A stretch of 45,172 nt of DNA from Flavobacterium azizsancarii (GTDB lineage: Bacteria > Bacteroidota > Bacteroidia > Flavobacteriales > Flavobacteriaceae), in assembly GCF_027980145.1 (NCBI RefSeq), contig NZ_JAMZNK010000046.1, positions 1-45,172 on the forward strand. The letters run 5' to 3'. The position numbers and the translations under genes were made by a program. The notes under the pieces are model-generated. The model had not been told where the DNA came from. It saw nothing but the letters and a program-made list of their open reading frames with translations, and made no database searches. How positions within the stretch are numbered: position 1 is the first letter of the stretch; each line of letters opens with the position of its first letter. Positions 1 through 8,507 of this stretch are shown here, piece by piece.

Positions 1-77
1 GGCTTAAAAACTGGCTGCATAATCATTGATTTTAGTACTTAAATATAAGAAAAATCAATGTGTAAAACAAAAAAAAA

Positions 78-163
78 CTGCCCGAAATTACTTTTCGGAC
101 AGCCTCTTTTTTTATTTCCTGCAGTAAAAAAAAGTCCGCTCCAAATATTTTGAAGCGGACTTT
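78..163 (-). terminator. Tandem hairpins downstream of the OmpA gene
   Basis: Two hairpins follow the stop of the minus-strand OmpA gene. The nearer one has a perfect 10-bp stem (131-140 with 154-163) and, read on the minus strand, runs into a run of eight T. The farther one (78-87 with 92-102) also ends in a T run on the minus strand, and a G-U pair makes it stronger in that direction. Both have T-rich flanks on the plus strand as well, so they could also stop a plus-strand gene entering from the left. Confidence 0.75.
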
Positions 164-184
164 TTACTATTATTTATAAAAAGA

Positions 185-1453
185 TTATTTTACCTGGAAA
201 GTAACTCTTCTTACGATTTGACGAGCTTCTTTAGATTTTTTGTTCACAGAAGTGTCTTCACCATTAGCGATTACATTCAGTCTTGAAGAATCAATTCCAG
301 CATTTTCAGCTACTTTTTTCACAGCTTCAGCTCTTTTTCTTGATAATTCAGTGTTATAACTAGAACTTCCAATTTCGTCAGCATATCCTATGATATCTGC
401 AGATTTACCTGGATTGTTTTTCAAGTATTTCACTAAGAAATCAACACCTGATAACGAAGCATTTGTTGGTTTAGAAGAGTTAAAGTCAAAATATACATTC
501 ACATAACCACCGTTAATCAATTCTTCAACAGTATTGTTTGTAGTTGTACTTTCGCTTCCTTTTTTAACATAAGTTTTGTCTAGGTAACTTTCTAATTCAT
601 CCGGAACACCATTTTGATTGTTGTCAATAGATTGTCCTTTTGTATTTACAGCAACTCCGGAAACAGTATTAGGTTCTAAGTCGTATAAATCAGCAACACC
701 ATCTTTGTCAGTATCAATAAGATTAGTTTCAATAGTAGTAACTCTGTTTTCTAATTGATTTAATCTTTCATTTTCTTCTGAATACCAATCAGCATGTTTA
801 GTATTTTTACCTAAGTAAAAAGTCAAACCAACAGAAGCATTCAATAATACACCGTCTAATGAACCAGTAGTAGTTGTTGCCTGACCATCAAAGTTATGGT
901 TTTGTCTTCCGTTAACAATACCGGTAAGATCTCCAGTAATTGCAATTCTGTCACTTACTCTAATTTGTCCTGTTAAACCAGCGATTCCATGAGCCATGTA
1001 ATCTTTTCCGTCAAAACCTTTGTCGGAGCTTAATTGAGAAACACCAAAACCACCATGTGCTAATAAACCGAAAGTATTGGTCCAGGTTTCAAAGTTTAAA
1101 GCTCTACCAAGGTTAACAACCCCTTGTAAACTCGCTCTGTAATATTTACTATCAAATTCAGGAGTGTCATCACGTTCTTGAAATTGATCATAACCAACAT
1201 CCAATTTCAAACCAAATTTAGGATTAAACATATATCTTACACCTAAATCTGCGTGAAACAGGTTAAGAGATTCAGTAGAATAACCAGGAGTTATTGCTCT
1301 AAGTGGTTTGTTTACCCCGCCATTCAATTCAACAGACCATTTATTGTATTCAGGTTTGTCAATTGATGGCTGAGTCGAAGTCGTTGCCATATTTTGCGCG
1401 CCTGCAGCGAATGTTAGTAGTAAAAGCGAGACTGAAGCTAATTTCTTTTTCAT
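185..1453 (-). CDS. OmpA family outer membrane protein with TSP3-like linker
   Basis: The protein has 422 aa when started at the ATG at 1453; the frame stays open to a TTG three codons upstream, but MKKKLAS is the normal start of the signal peptide, which ends near AAGAQ. Residues 35-215 alternate as in an eight-stranded barrel. A linker at about 245-295 carries two acidic thrombospondin-type-3 motifs (DTDKDGVADLYD and DNNQNGVPDE) that probably bind calcium. The last ~105 residues are an OmpA C-terminal peptidoglycan-binding domain with YFDFNSSKP, GYADEIGSSSYN and the LSRKRAEAV helix. By family it tethers the outer membrane to the cell wall. A -7 element lies at 1513-1520, giving a leader of about 55 nt. 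It appears monocistronic. The family call is secure; the exact paralog is not. Confidence 0.93.
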   Translation of the reverse strand: MKKKLASVSLLLLTFAAGAQNMATTSTQPSIDKPEYNKWSVELNGGVNKPLRAITPGYSTESLNLFHADLGVRYMFNPKFGLKLDVGYDQFQERDDTPEFDSKYYRASLQGVVNLGRALNFETWTNTFGLLAHGGFGVSQLSSDKGFDGKDYMAHGIAGLTGQIRVSDRIAITGDLTGIVNGRQNHNFDGQATTTTGSLDGVLLNASVGLTFYLGKNTKHADWYSEENERLNQLENRVTTIETNLIDTDKDGVADLYDLEPNTVSGVAVNTKGQSIDNNQNGVPDELESYLDKTYVKKGSESTTTNNTVEELINGGYVNVYFDFNSSKPTNASLSGVDFLVKYLKNNPGKSADIIGYADEIGSSSYNTELSRKRAEAVKKVAENAGIDSSRLNVIANGEDTSVNKKSKEARQIVRRVTFQVK

Positions 1454-1512
1454 GATATCCAATTTTTATTTAATTGTTATTATTTAAGAGTTTTTCGTTT
1501 TAAACTCATTGA

Positions 1513-1520
1513 CAAAATTA
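1513..1520 (-). promoter_or_regulatory. -7 element of the OmpA gene
   Basis: Read on the minus strand this is TAATTTTG, an exact fit to the Bacteroidota TAnnTTTG element, 60 bases upstream of the ATG at 1453. No clear TTG -33 element is visible at the usual spacing. Confidence 0.55.
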
Positions 1521-1622
1521 TAGCAGGAGTTTTAATTTGTGTTCTATTTGGTGTTACATAATTCCCACCTTTTGGGTTTTATTTATGTAAATACGTTAAA
1601 ACAATCAAAATATTTGGGCAAA

Positions 1623-1654
1623 AAAAGGGGCTAAATTTATATTTAGCCCCTTTT
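1623..1654 (-). terminator. Terminator of the choice-of-anchor I gene
   Basis: A perfect 14-bp stem (1623-1636 with 1641-1654) with a 4-nt loop lies 20 bases past the stop of the minus-strand gene. On that strand the stem ends in a run of T. It separates this gene from the OmpA promoter. Confidence 0.85.
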
Positions 1655-1674
1655 GGAATTTGTAAATGTGAAAG

Positions 1675-3198
1675 TTATTTTAAATCTGGTTGGTATATTT
1701 TTATTGTGCCATCTCCCTCACTACTAACAACTAACAAACTTCTTTTTGTTGGACTTTTAGAAGCTGGGATGAATAAAATCCCTTCAGGGGCATCTCCGGT
1801 TTTTACAGTTTGCAAATATTGTGGCGAATTTGGATTGGTTACATCATAAGTCATAAAAGCATCTGATCTTTCCAGGCCAACAAACAGAATATTCTGACTT
1901 CCCATCTTAACAGCTACCACAGCTTCCGGTTCTGAGCCTTTATCATCGCTGCGTTTGTCATCATAAGTACCAAGTTCATTCGTTTTTTTGTCAACATCAT
2001 TTTTGCTGTCGTAAACAATTTTTCCGGTATTTCCGTTCCAGATTGAGAAAGAACGAGCTCCAAAAGCAACTAGTTCGTCAAGGTCTCCATCTCCATCAGT
2101 ATCTCCCATATCCGCAATAAGATTTAATCTTCCCAGATTTGTTTCTAGTTTTAAAGTTGCGGCATCAGGAAAAGCAGTTGCATCAAGTTTCATGTCTTTC
2201 ATTCTTTTAATATCAGAATAAGCGGTATATTCTCTTGCATCACCTTCGTTTGCCGTTACAAAATAAGGAACGTTATTAGCAGAAAAGTGGCTAATACCAT
2301 CAGGCATATACATCCCTTTTACTTTCCAGGGATTAAAAGCTATTTTATCATCCTTGTCGCTAACATCAATAGCATTTTCTGCAGTATTGAAATTTTTAAA
2401 TCCTAACGGGTAAATTGCGGTAATAGTTTTAGAAGTCAAATCTACTTTTGCAACACCATTATTTTCTTGTAATGTTACCCAGGCCGTTTTCGAATCATCA
2501 GAAATTGTAACATATTCTGGTTCGATATCCTGTGCGAAACTTTTTGCGAACTTCGAAATTCTGAAACCTTCTTTCTGCAAAGCAGCCGCCTGACTGCTGA
2601 AAGAACTAAAATCTAAAGTCGTAACGGCATAATTGTTAGCAACCTCAATGATAGAAATAGTACCGTTTGGATCTTGCGAATAATCAGTATTTGGTTCTCC
2701 TTCGTTAGCTGTCATAATATATTTTCCGTCAGGCGAGAAAGTAACCATATCCGGCAATGCGCCTACAGTAATTTGTTTGATTAGGCTATAATCAGTAGTA
2801 TTAAAGATTACCACCTTTCCATTTCCTTGTTTGTTTACAGTTGATTCTAAGGCAACGGCTAATTTTCCGTCATAAACAGCAACACTATTAGATGCTCCTT
2901 CATATGGAGTCAGGTCTATTTTACCAATTTTGACTGGTTTTGTCGGATCAGTTAAATCAATTACATCAATTTGGTTTGTTCCGCTATTATTTACTGCAAA
3001 AAGTTTCTTTGTTTTTTCGTCGTAAGCCGTTATTTCTGCTGCGCCTTCGCCACCTATTGTGATAGAGCCTATTTCTTTAAAAGTTCCCGGGTTTTCATTG
3101 ACAACAACTTCAGGTACTCCGTTGTTTGAATTTTCGTCATTATTACAGCTTATCATAATCGATAAAGCTGCTAATAAGGACATACTTAGTTTTTTCAT
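1675..3198 (-). CDS. Choice-of-anchor I family lipoprotein (beta-propeller)
   Basis: The protein has 507 aa from the ATG at 3198; an upstream in-frame TTG would add eight residues but would spoil the signal peptide. The N-terminus MKKLSMSLLAALSIMISC is a lipoprotein signal with Cys in the lipobox, followed by an Asn-rich spacer. The body shows repeated beta-propeller blades (LFAVNNSGTNQIDVIDL, PDMVTFSPDGKYIMTANEGEP, FVTANEGDAREY). The end has the family signature (GSEPEAV, ERSDAFMTYDV, GDAPEGILFIP, SEGDGTI). By family this is a choice-of-anchor I protein, a group sometimes annotated as alkaline-phosphatase- or esterase-like, but the true activity is unknown. A DTDGDGDLDE motif (about residues 365-375) probably binds calcium. 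Its location is the cell envelope or surface. It appears to be a single-gene unit with promoter at 3220-3227 and terminator at 1623-1654. Confidence 0.9.
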   Translation of the reverse strand: MKKLSMSLLAALSIMISCNNDENSNNGVPEVVVNENPGTFKEIGSITIGGEGAAEITAYDEKTKKLFAVNNSGTNQIDVIDLTDPTKPVKIGKIDLTPYEGASNSVAVYDGKLAVALESTVNKQGNGKVVIFNTTDYSLIKQITVGALPDMVTFSPDGKYIMTANEGEPNTDYSQDPNGTISIIEVANNYAVTTLDFSSFSSQAAALQKEGFRISKFAKSFAQDIEPEYVTISDDSKTAWVTLQENNGVAKVDLTSKTITAIYPLGFKNFNTAENAIDVSDKDDKIAFNPWKVKGMYMPDGISHFSANNVPYFVTANEGDAREYTAYSDIKRMKDMKLDATAFPDAATLKLETNLGRLNLIADMGDTDGDGDLDELVAFGARSFSIWNGNTGKIVYDSKNDVDKKTNELGTYDDKRSDDKGSEPEAVVAVKMGSQNILFVGLERSDAFMTYDVTNPNSPQYLQTVKTGDAPEGILFIPASKSPTKRSLLVVSSEGDGTIKIYQPDLK

Positions 3199-3219
3199 TT
3201 TTTGTGTTTTTAGTTTTGC

Positions 3220-3227
3220 CAAATGTA
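3220..3227 (-). promoter_or_regulatory. -7 element of the choice-of-anchor I gene
   Basis: The minus strand reads TACATTTG, an exact TAnnTTTG match 22 bases upstream of the ATG at 3198. The -33 region is not obvious. Confidence 0.55.
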
Positions 3228-3350
3228 ATTAGGAGATCCTGAGTGTATATTAATGCTGTATTATTTAATCTTTAACTTAATTTTTATCAGATAATTTATA
3301 TAAATACGATATGATTTTAGTTGTACTATTTTATAATCCTTTTGAATGAT

Positions 3351-3358
3351 TATCTTTG
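3351..3358 (+). promoter_or_regulatory. -7 element of the agmatine deiminase gene
   Basis: TATCTTTG matches TAnnTTTG and lies 26 bases before the ATG at 3385, so the leader would be about 20 nt. No TTG is found at the standard distance upstream. Confidence 0.5.
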
Positions 3359-3384
3359 TACTCTTTCAAATTTAGAACCTCTTT

Positions 3385-4425
3385 ATGTCAACAAATAATA
3401 GAAGATTTCCAGCAGAATGGGAAAAACAACAAGGAATCGTATTGTGTTTTCCGCATAATGGCAACGACTGGCCAGGTAAATACGAGGCTGTTCAATGGGC
3501 TTTTGTAGAATTTATTAAAAAAGTAGCCACTTTTGAAACTGTTTTTTTGGTCGTAGCCGATGAAAAACTAAAAGAAAAAGTAGCCGAAATGTTAGAAAGA
3601 GCCCATGTAAATGTTGCAAACGTCTCTTTTATCATTCATAAAACCAACAGAAGCTGGATGCGTGATTCAGGACCAATTATTGTAAAAAATGGTTCGAAAA
3701 GAGAAGCATTAAACTTCAATTTTAATGGTTGGGCAAAATATAAAAATTATCAGTTAGACAAATTTGTTCCGTCTAAAATTGCTGAATTTATTGATGTTCC
3801 CTTAACACAAGTGGTATATAAAGGAAAGCCGGTAATTGTAGAAGGTGGTGCGATTGATGTAAACGGACTAGGAACTTTATTGACTTCTGAAGAATGTTTG
3901 ATGCATCCATCTATACAGGTTCGAAATAAGAATTTTACGAAGGAAGATTACGAAGCTGTTTTCAAGGAATACTTAGGGGTTACAAATGTAATTTGGTTAG
4001 GAGATGGAATAGAAGGGGATGATACGCACGGTCATATCGACGATTTATGCCGATTCGTAAACGAAGATACGATTGTAACAATTGTAGAAACAGATAAAAA
4101 TGATGCCAATTACAAACCATTACAGGATAATTTGAAGCGTTTGCAAAATGCAAAATTAGAAGATGGAAAATCTCCAATTATTGTAGCATTGCCAATGCCA
4201 AAACGAGTAGATTTTGAAGATTTAAGATTACCGGCAAGTTATGCCAACTTCTTAATTTTGAATAATTGTGTTTTGGTTCCTACCTTTAATGATAGCAATG
4301 ACAGAGTTGCGCTAAATATATTAGCAGAATGTTTCCCTGACAGAGAAGTAATCGGAATAAGTTGTGTTGATTTTATCTGGGGATTTGGGACATTGCATTG
4401 CTTGAGCCAACAGATTCCGGTTTAG
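3385..4425 (+). CDS. aguA: Agmatine deiminase
   Basis: The 346-aa protein belongs to the peptidyl-arginine-deiminase-like family (PF04371). This family hydrolyses agmatine to N-carbamoylputrescine and ammonia, a step from arginine to putrescine. Visible marks are the N-terminal PAEWEKQQGIVLCFPHNGNDW, the RSWMRDSGPI substrate-binding stretch, GDDTHGHIDDLCRF with the catalytic His, and the catalytic Cys339 in GTLHCLSQQIPV at the extreme C-terminus. The length is typical of the family. The usual partner, N-carbamoylputrescine amidase (aguB), is often a neighbour in Bacteroidota but is not in this window. The gene stands alone between a divergent lipoprotein gene and a convergent fumarylacetoacetase gene. 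It is expected to be cytoplasmic. Confidence 0.93.
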   Translation: MSTNNRRFPAEWEKQQGIVLCFPHNGNDWPGKYEAVQWAFVEFIKKVATFETVFLVVADEKLKEKVAEMLERAHVNVANVSFIIHKTNRSWMRDSGPIIVKNGSKREALNFNFNGWAKYKNYQLDKFVPSKIAEFIDVPLTQVVYKGKPVIVEGGAIDVNGLGTLLTSEECLMHPSIQVRNKNFTKEDYEAVFKEYLGVTNVIWLGDGIEGDDTHGHIDDLCRFVNEDTIVTIVETDKNDANYKPLQDNLKRLQNAKLEDGKSPIIVALPMPKRVDFEDLRLPASYANFLILNNCVLVPTFNDSNDRVALNILAECFPDREVIGISCVDFIWGFGTLHCLSQQIPV

Positions 4426-4740
4426 GTTTAACCACGAAGGCACGAAGTTGCTACGTTTTTTTTTGTATGCTTGTGAAGCTGATCGATCCCAAAGTTTTTG
4501 GAGAAACCTCACAAAGTTTTGTATAATAATTTTAGTCTCACAAACCCGACAGGTTTTAAAAACCTCTGGGGTATAACGCCAGAATTTGTCAATTTCGACC
4601 AAAGGGAGAAATCACACAAGGAACTCCGCAAAGGAAGTTAATCTTTGTCGATTCATGAATGTGATTTCTCCCTTTGGTCGAAATGACATAAAATGAGAAA
4701 AAATCATTTTAATCCTTTAATCTGTGGTGAAAGAATAAAC
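4426..4740. repeat. Intergenic cluster of dispersed palindromic repeats
   Basis: This gene-free stretch holds several repeat types. An imperfect palindrome at 4543-4571 is built on the half-site CCCGACAGGTTTT. A near-perfect inverted repeat has arms 4587-4615 and 4661-4688, differing by one extra A, around a 45-nt loop; its core CGACCAAAGGGAGAAATCAC recurs near 18110 and 23585. A copy of the TTTAATCTGTGG motif (4702-4728) recurs at 23714-23744 and, inverted, at 30932-30960. A short open frame across this region on the minus strand is explained by the repeats. Confidence 0.8.
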
Positions 4741-4743
4741 AAA

Positions 4744-4780
4744 AAGCCTCGGAAAATCACTTTCGAGGCTTTATATTTTT
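4744..4780 (-). terminator. Terminator between agmatine deiminase and fumarylacetoacetase genes
   Basis: The stem AAGCCTCG (4744-4751) pairs with CGAGGCTT (4764-4771) and extends through adjoining A/T pairs. On the minus strand it ends in TTTTTG and lies 30 bases past the fahA stop. On the plus strand it also runs into T-rich sequence, so it may act both ways. Confidence 0.75.
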
Positions 4781-4809
4781 TATATCTCTTCAGATAATTT
4801 ATCTGCTCT

Positions 4810-6093
4810 TCATGGCCTGATAAATGGAGGTAAAAGCTGGCTCGCAACTTCTCCAAAACCAAGACGTACTTCAGCATTTTCGCAGAAACCTCTAATAATT
4901 ACTGTATCATTATCTTCGATAAATTTACGCTCGCTGCCATCTTTTAATTTGATCGGATTTTGTCCTCCCCAAGTCAATTCTAACATAGAACCAAAACTAT
5001 CAGGAGTTGGGCCTGAAATAGTTCCTGAACCCATCATATCACCAGAATTTACACGACAACCGTTTGAGGTATGATGTGCTAATTGCTGACTCATTGACCA
5101 ATATAAATATTTAAAATTTGATTTAGAAACGATAGTTTCTTCAGCTTCTTCAGGTTTGATTGAAACTTCTAAATGAATATCAAAAGCTTTTTTACCTTTA
5201 GTTTGTAAGTAAGGAAGCGGCGACGGATCTTGTTTAGGACCTTTAGTTCTAAAAGGTTCAAGAGCATCCATAGTCACAATCCATGGAGAAATTGATGTAG
5301 CAAAGTTTTTGGCTAAGAATGGTCCAAGAGGCACATATTCCCATTTCTGAATATCGCGCGCGCTCCAGTCATTCAGTAAAACCATTCCGAAAATGTAATC
5401 TTCGGCTTCATACGTTGGGATATTTTCTCCCATTATATTAACATCAGTCGTAATAAAAGCAGTTTCTAATTCGAAATCTACTAAACGAGACGGACCAAAA
5501 ACAGGGTATTTTTCTCCAGCCGGTAAAGTTTGTCCCATTGGTCTGTGCACCGGAATTCCGGACGGAACAATTGTAGAGCTTCTTCCATGATACCCAACCG
5601 GAATATGCAGCCAGTTTGGTAATAAAGCATTTTCAGGATCACGAAACATTTTTCCAACGTTCGTAGCGTGCTCTTTACTGGAGTAAAAGTCAGTGTAATC
5701 GCCTATTAACACAGGCAATTGCATTTCGACATCATCAATTTTAAAAATAACAATATCTCGATCTTTTGTTGAATCTCTTAGTTGAGGATTAGTCTCGTCG
5801 AAAATATCAGCGATGCGATTTCGAACTAAACGCCATGTTTTTTTTCCATCAGAAATAAAATCATTAAGCGTATCCTGCATGAACATATCATCTGTTAAAT
5901 CTATTCCTGAGAAATAGTTTAATTGTTGTAAAGCTCCTAAATCTATAGCGTAATCGCCAATTCGTGTTCCTACTGTAACGACATTTTCTTTGGTAAGAAA
6001 TACACCGAAAGGAATATTTTGAATAGGGAAGTCGCTATTTTCTGGCACTTCTAACCATGATTTTCTTTTGGTATCGTTAGCGGTTATTGGCAT
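4810..6093 (-). CDS. fahA: Fumarylacetoacetase
   Basis: The 427-aa enzyme hydrolyses 4-fumarylacetoacetate to fumarate and acetoacetate, the last step of tyrosine and phenylalanine breakdown. An N-terminal FAH domain (about 20-125) precedes the catalytic FAH domain. Metal ligands by comparison with mouse FAH are Asp135 (in GDYTDFYSSKEHA), Glu208 and Glu210 (FELETAF) and Asp242 (NDWSARDIQKWEY). His142 is the expected catalytic base. The motifs VGYHGRSSTIVPSGIPV and SGDMMGSGTISGPTPDS are typical. The ATG at 6093 gives the normal start MPITANDTKRKSWL. It is divergent from glyA, and their promoters overlap. Other tyrosine-degradation genes (hppD, hmgA) are not in the window. Confidence 0.95.
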   Translation of the reverse strand: MPITANDTKRKSWLEVPENSDFPIQNIPFGVFLTKENVVTVGTRIGDYAIDLGALQQLNYFSGIDLTDDMFMQDTLNDFISDGKKTWRLVRNRIADIFDETNPQLRDSTKDRDIVIFKIDDVEMQLPVLIGDYTDFYSSKEHATNVGKMFRDPENALLPNWLHIPVGYHGRSSTIVPSGIPVHRPMGQTLPAGEKYPVFGPSRLVDFELETAFITTDVNIMGENIPTYEAEDYIFGMVLLNDWSARDIQKWEYVPLGPFLAKNFATSISPWIVTMDALEPFRTKGPKQDPSPLPYLQTKGKKAFDIHLEVSIKPEEAEETIVSKSNFKYLYWSMSQQLAHHTSNGCRVNSGDMMGSGTISGPTPDSFGSMLELTWGGQNPIKLKDGSERKFIEDNDTVIIRGFCENAEVRLGFGEVASQLLPPFIRP

Positions 6094-6127
6094 GTGAATG
6101 TTAATTATTTGTTGAAAAATTCTATGT

Positions 6128-6158
6128 CAAATATATCATAATCTAGCAGTTTGACAAA
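6128..6158 (-). promoter_or_regulatory. Promoter of fahA, complete -33/-7
   Basis: On the minus strand TTTG (6155-6158) is followed after exactly 19 bases by TATATTTG (6128-6135), an ideal Bacteroidota promoter. It lies 35 bases upstream of the fahA ATG. Its -33 element is next to the -33 region of the opposing glyA promoter. Confidence 0.75.
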
Positions 6159-6176
6159 CGTTTTTTTGTATTTTTG
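6150..6176 (+). promoter_or_regulatory. Probable promoter of glyA
   Basis: TATTTTTG (6169-6176) fits TAnnTTTG and lies 26 bases before the ATG at 6202. A TTTG at 6150-6153 could be the -33 element, but the spacing of 15 bases is shorter than usual. Confidence 0.5.
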
Positions 6177-6201
6177 CAGGAAATTAACGAAAAACGAAAA
6201 A

Positions 6202-7476
6202 ATGCAACGCGACGAACAAATTTTTGACCTTATACTAGAGGAACAAGACAGACAAATTCACGGATTAGAACTTATCGCTTCAGAGAATTTTGTAAGTGAT
6301 GAAGTAATGGAAGCAGCTGGTTCTGTTTTAACTAACAAATATGCTGAAGGATATCCTGGCAAAAGATACTACGGAGGTTGCGAAGTAGTTGACGTTATTG
6401 AGCAAATTGCAATAGACAGAGCTAAAGAATTATTTGGTGCTGAATATGCAAACGTGCAGCCACACTCAGGATCTCAGGCAAATGCTTCAGTATATCATGC
6501 TTGTTTACAGCCAGGGGATAAAATATTAGGTTTCGATTTATCTCACGGTGGCCACTTAACCCACGGATCTCCTGTAAATTTTTCAGGACGTGTTTATGTT
6601 CCTGTTTTTTACGGAGTAGATAAAGAAACTGGTCGTTTAGATTATGATAAAATTCAGGAAATAGCAACAAAAGAACAGCCAAAATTAATCATCGCAGGAG
6701 CTTCGGCTTATTCTCGTGATATGGATTTTGAGCGTTTCAGAGTAATTGCTGACAGTGTAGGAGCAATCTTGTTTGCTGATATTTCGCACCCTGCAGGTCT
6801 TATTGCAAAAGGATTATTGAACGACCCAATTCCACATTGTCATATTGTTTCTACAACAACACACAAAACATTACGTGGACCACGTGGAGGTTTGATCCTG
6901 ATGGGGAAAGATTTTCCAAATCCAATGGGATTAACAAATCCAAAAGGAGAAATCAGAATGATGTCTGCTTTATTAGATCTTGCTGTTTTCCCTGGAAATC
7001 AAGGAGGACCTTTAATGCACATTATCGCTGCTAAAGCTGTAGCTTTTGGCGAAGCATTAAAAGATGAATTCTTTACTTATGCTTTGCAATTGCAAAAAAA
7101 TGCAAATGCTATGGCAGATGCTTTCGTAAAAAGAGGATACAACATTATTTCTGGCGGAACTGATAACCACATGATGCTTATTGACTTAAGAAATAAAAAC
7201 ATTTCTGGTAAAGAAGCTGAAAACGCGTTAGTAAAAGCAGAAATTACAGTAAATAAAAATATGGTTCCATTTGATGATAAATCACCATTTGTAACTTCAG
7301 GAATTCGTGTTGGAACAGCTGCAATCACAACTCGTGGTTTAGTTGAAGAAGATATGGAAACTATCGTAGCTTTAATCGATAAAGTTCTTGCTGATCACAC
7401 AAATGAAGCAGTTATCGAAGAAGTAGCAAACGAAGTAAATGAAATGATGAGCGAAAGACCAATTTTCGTATACTAA
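6202..7476 (+). CDS. glyA: Serine hydroxymethyltransferase
   Basis: The 424-aa PLP enzyme interconverts serine and glycine with transfer of a one-carbon unit to tetrahydrofolate. The start is the ATG at 6202 (MQRDEQIFDLI); the frame stays open 17 codons further upstream, but that part overlaps the promoter. Family marks are GLELIASENF, NKYAEGYPGKRYYGGC, QPHSGSQAN, DISHPAGLIA, and the PLP lysine Lys222 in STTTHKTLRGPRGG. GTAAITTRG near the C-terminus also fits. Length and motif order are normal. It is transcribed away from fahA and followed by a strong hairpin at 7519, so it is probably a single-gene unit. It acts in the cytoplasm. Confidence 0.97.
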   Translation: MQRDEQIFDLILEEQDRQIHGLELIASENFVSDEVMEAAGSVLTNKYAEGYPGKRYYGGCEVVDVIEQIAIDRAKELFGAEYANVQPHSGSQANASVYHACLQPGDKILGFDLSHGGHLTHGSPVNFSGRVYVPVFYGVDKETGRLDYDKIQEIATKEQPKLIIAGASAYSRDMDFERFRVIADSVGAILFADISHPAGLIAKGLLNDPIPHCHIVSTTTHKTLRGPRGGLILMGKDFPNPMGLTNPKGEIRMMSALLDLAVFPGNQGGPLMHIIAAKAVAFGEALKDEFFTYALQLQKNANAMADAFVKRGYNIISGGTDNHMMLIDLRNKNISGKEAENALVKAEITVNKNMVPFDDKSPFVTSGIRVGTAAITTRGLVEEDMETIVALIDKVLADHTNEAVIEEVANEVNEMMSERPIFVY

Positions 7477-7518
7477 AAAATAAAATTTGAAACTTAATTG
7501 TTTCAAGTTTCAGGTTTC

Positions 7519-7576
7519 AAGTTTAAAGTTTTGTGACGCGTAAAACATGCGCATAACAAAACTTTAAACTTTTTTC
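7519..7576 (+). terminator. Long-stem terminator after glyA with flanking repeats
   Basis: A perfect 16-bp stem (7519-7534 with 7556-7571) ends in a T run. The loop itself can form a small GCG/CGC helix. On either side are short copies of GTTTCAAGTTT and its complement, so the structure is a nested inverted repeat spanning about 7497-7614. Confidence 0.8.
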
Positions 7577-7636
7577 GTTCTTAAAACAACTTGAAACAAA
7601 GAAAACTTGAAACAAAATAAAACAAAATAAGAGACC

Positions 7637-8230
7637 ATGGGCGTACTAAGATTACAATTGCCAACAGATCCTAGATGGGTAAATATTGTAGAAAAAAATA
7701 TTGAAGAAATCCTGACAGATCACGCTTGGTGCGAGCAAAAAGCAGCAACAAACGCGATCACGATTATTACTAATAACTCAGAACATCAGGATTTGGTAAA
7801 AGATTTATTGGCTTTAGCCAAAGAAGAAATCGACCATTTTGAGCAAGTTCATAATATCATCATCAAAAGAGGATTGAAACTAGGACGCGAACGCAAAGAC
7901 GATTACGTAAACGAATTGTATTTGTACATGAAGAAAAGCGGAGACGGAAGCAGAGTTTCTGGTCTTGTTGAAAGATTACTTTTTTCGGCAATGATCGAAG
8001 CCAGAAGCTGCGAACGTTTCAAAGTTTTGTCTGAAAATATCAAAGACGAAGAATTATCTGTTTTCTACAGAGATTTGATGGAGAGTGAAGCCGGACATTA
8101 TGTTACTTTTATTACCTATGCCAGAAAATACGGAGTAGGAATCGACGTTGAAAAACGATGGAGGGAATGGCTTGCTTACGAAGAATCAATTATTACCAAC
8201 TACGGAAAAGGGGAAACGATTCACGGGTAG
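7637..8230 (+). CDS. miaE: tRNA-(ms2io6A37)-hydroxylase MiaE
   Basis: The 197-aa protein matches the MiaE family (PF06175), a ferritin-like di-iron monooxygenase that hydroxylates the isopentenyl side chain of ms2i6A at position 37 of tRNA. The four-helix metal ligands are visible as DHAWCEQKAA, EEIDHFEQVH, IEARSCERF and ESEAGHY. The N-terminus MGVLRLQLPTDPRWV is typical. It lies 160 bases after glyA beyond a strong terminator, so it is probably transcribed separately. MiaA and MiaB, which make the substrate, are not in this window. The start at 7637 is supported by alignment to the family start, not by a ribosome-binding site. Confidence 0.92.
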   Translation: MGVLRLQLPTDPRWVNIVEKNIEEILTDHAWCEQKAATNAITIITNNSEHQDLVKDLLALAKEEIDHFEQVHNIIIKRGLKLGRERKDDYVNELYLYMKKSGDGSRVSGLVERLLFSAMIEARSCERFKVLSENIKDEELSVFYRDLMESEAGHYVTFITYARKYGVGIDVEKRWREWLAYEESIITNYGKGETIHG

Positions 8231-8273
8231 GGTTTTAGTTTTTAGTCTCAGTCTCGGTTTTCAGTTTTCACGT

Positions 8274-8373
8274 TTGTCACGTTGAGCGGAGTCGAAACGC
8301 GTTCCAATGAGAAAGTTTTCAGTCTCAGTCTTAGTTTTTGCGCTTGTCACGTTGAGCGAAGTCGAAACACGTT
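8274..8373. repeat. Direct repeat with GTTGAGCG(G/A)AGTCGAAAC core
   Basis: Two ~30-bp copies (8274-8303 and 8344-8373), 70 bases apart, share TTGTCACGTTGAGCG and GTCGAAAC with few differences. Each is preceded by a TCAGTCTCAGTC-like stretch, so the full direct repeat is about 55 bases. No coding potential is seen. It looks like a dispersed intergenic repeat that has been locally duplicated. Confidence 0.7.
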
Positions 8374-8477
8374 GCTATTGAAACCTTTTACGTAAAGTCT
8401 AAATAAAAAAAATCCGTTTAAAATCCGTGTCATCCGCGAGCCAACCAATCGCAAAGTTTTAATAATCTAAAATTTCT

Positions 8478-8485
8478 TATATTTG
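8478..8485 (+). promoter_or_regulatory. -7 element of guaC
   Basis: TATATTTG, an exact TAnnTTTG, lies 22 bases before the ATG at 8508. No clear -33 TTG is seen. Confidence 0.55.
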
Positions 8486-8507
8486 GGAGTAACGAAAATT
8501 TAAAACC

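Noticed and set aside
1..60. Possible end of a plus-strand gene at the left edge
   Set aside because: Two frames give short tails with stops (near 27 and 40), but nothing distinguishes them from chance.
4321..4602. 93-codon minus-strand open frame
   Set aside because: Runs through the agmatine deiminase 3' end and dispersed repeats; no coding signature.
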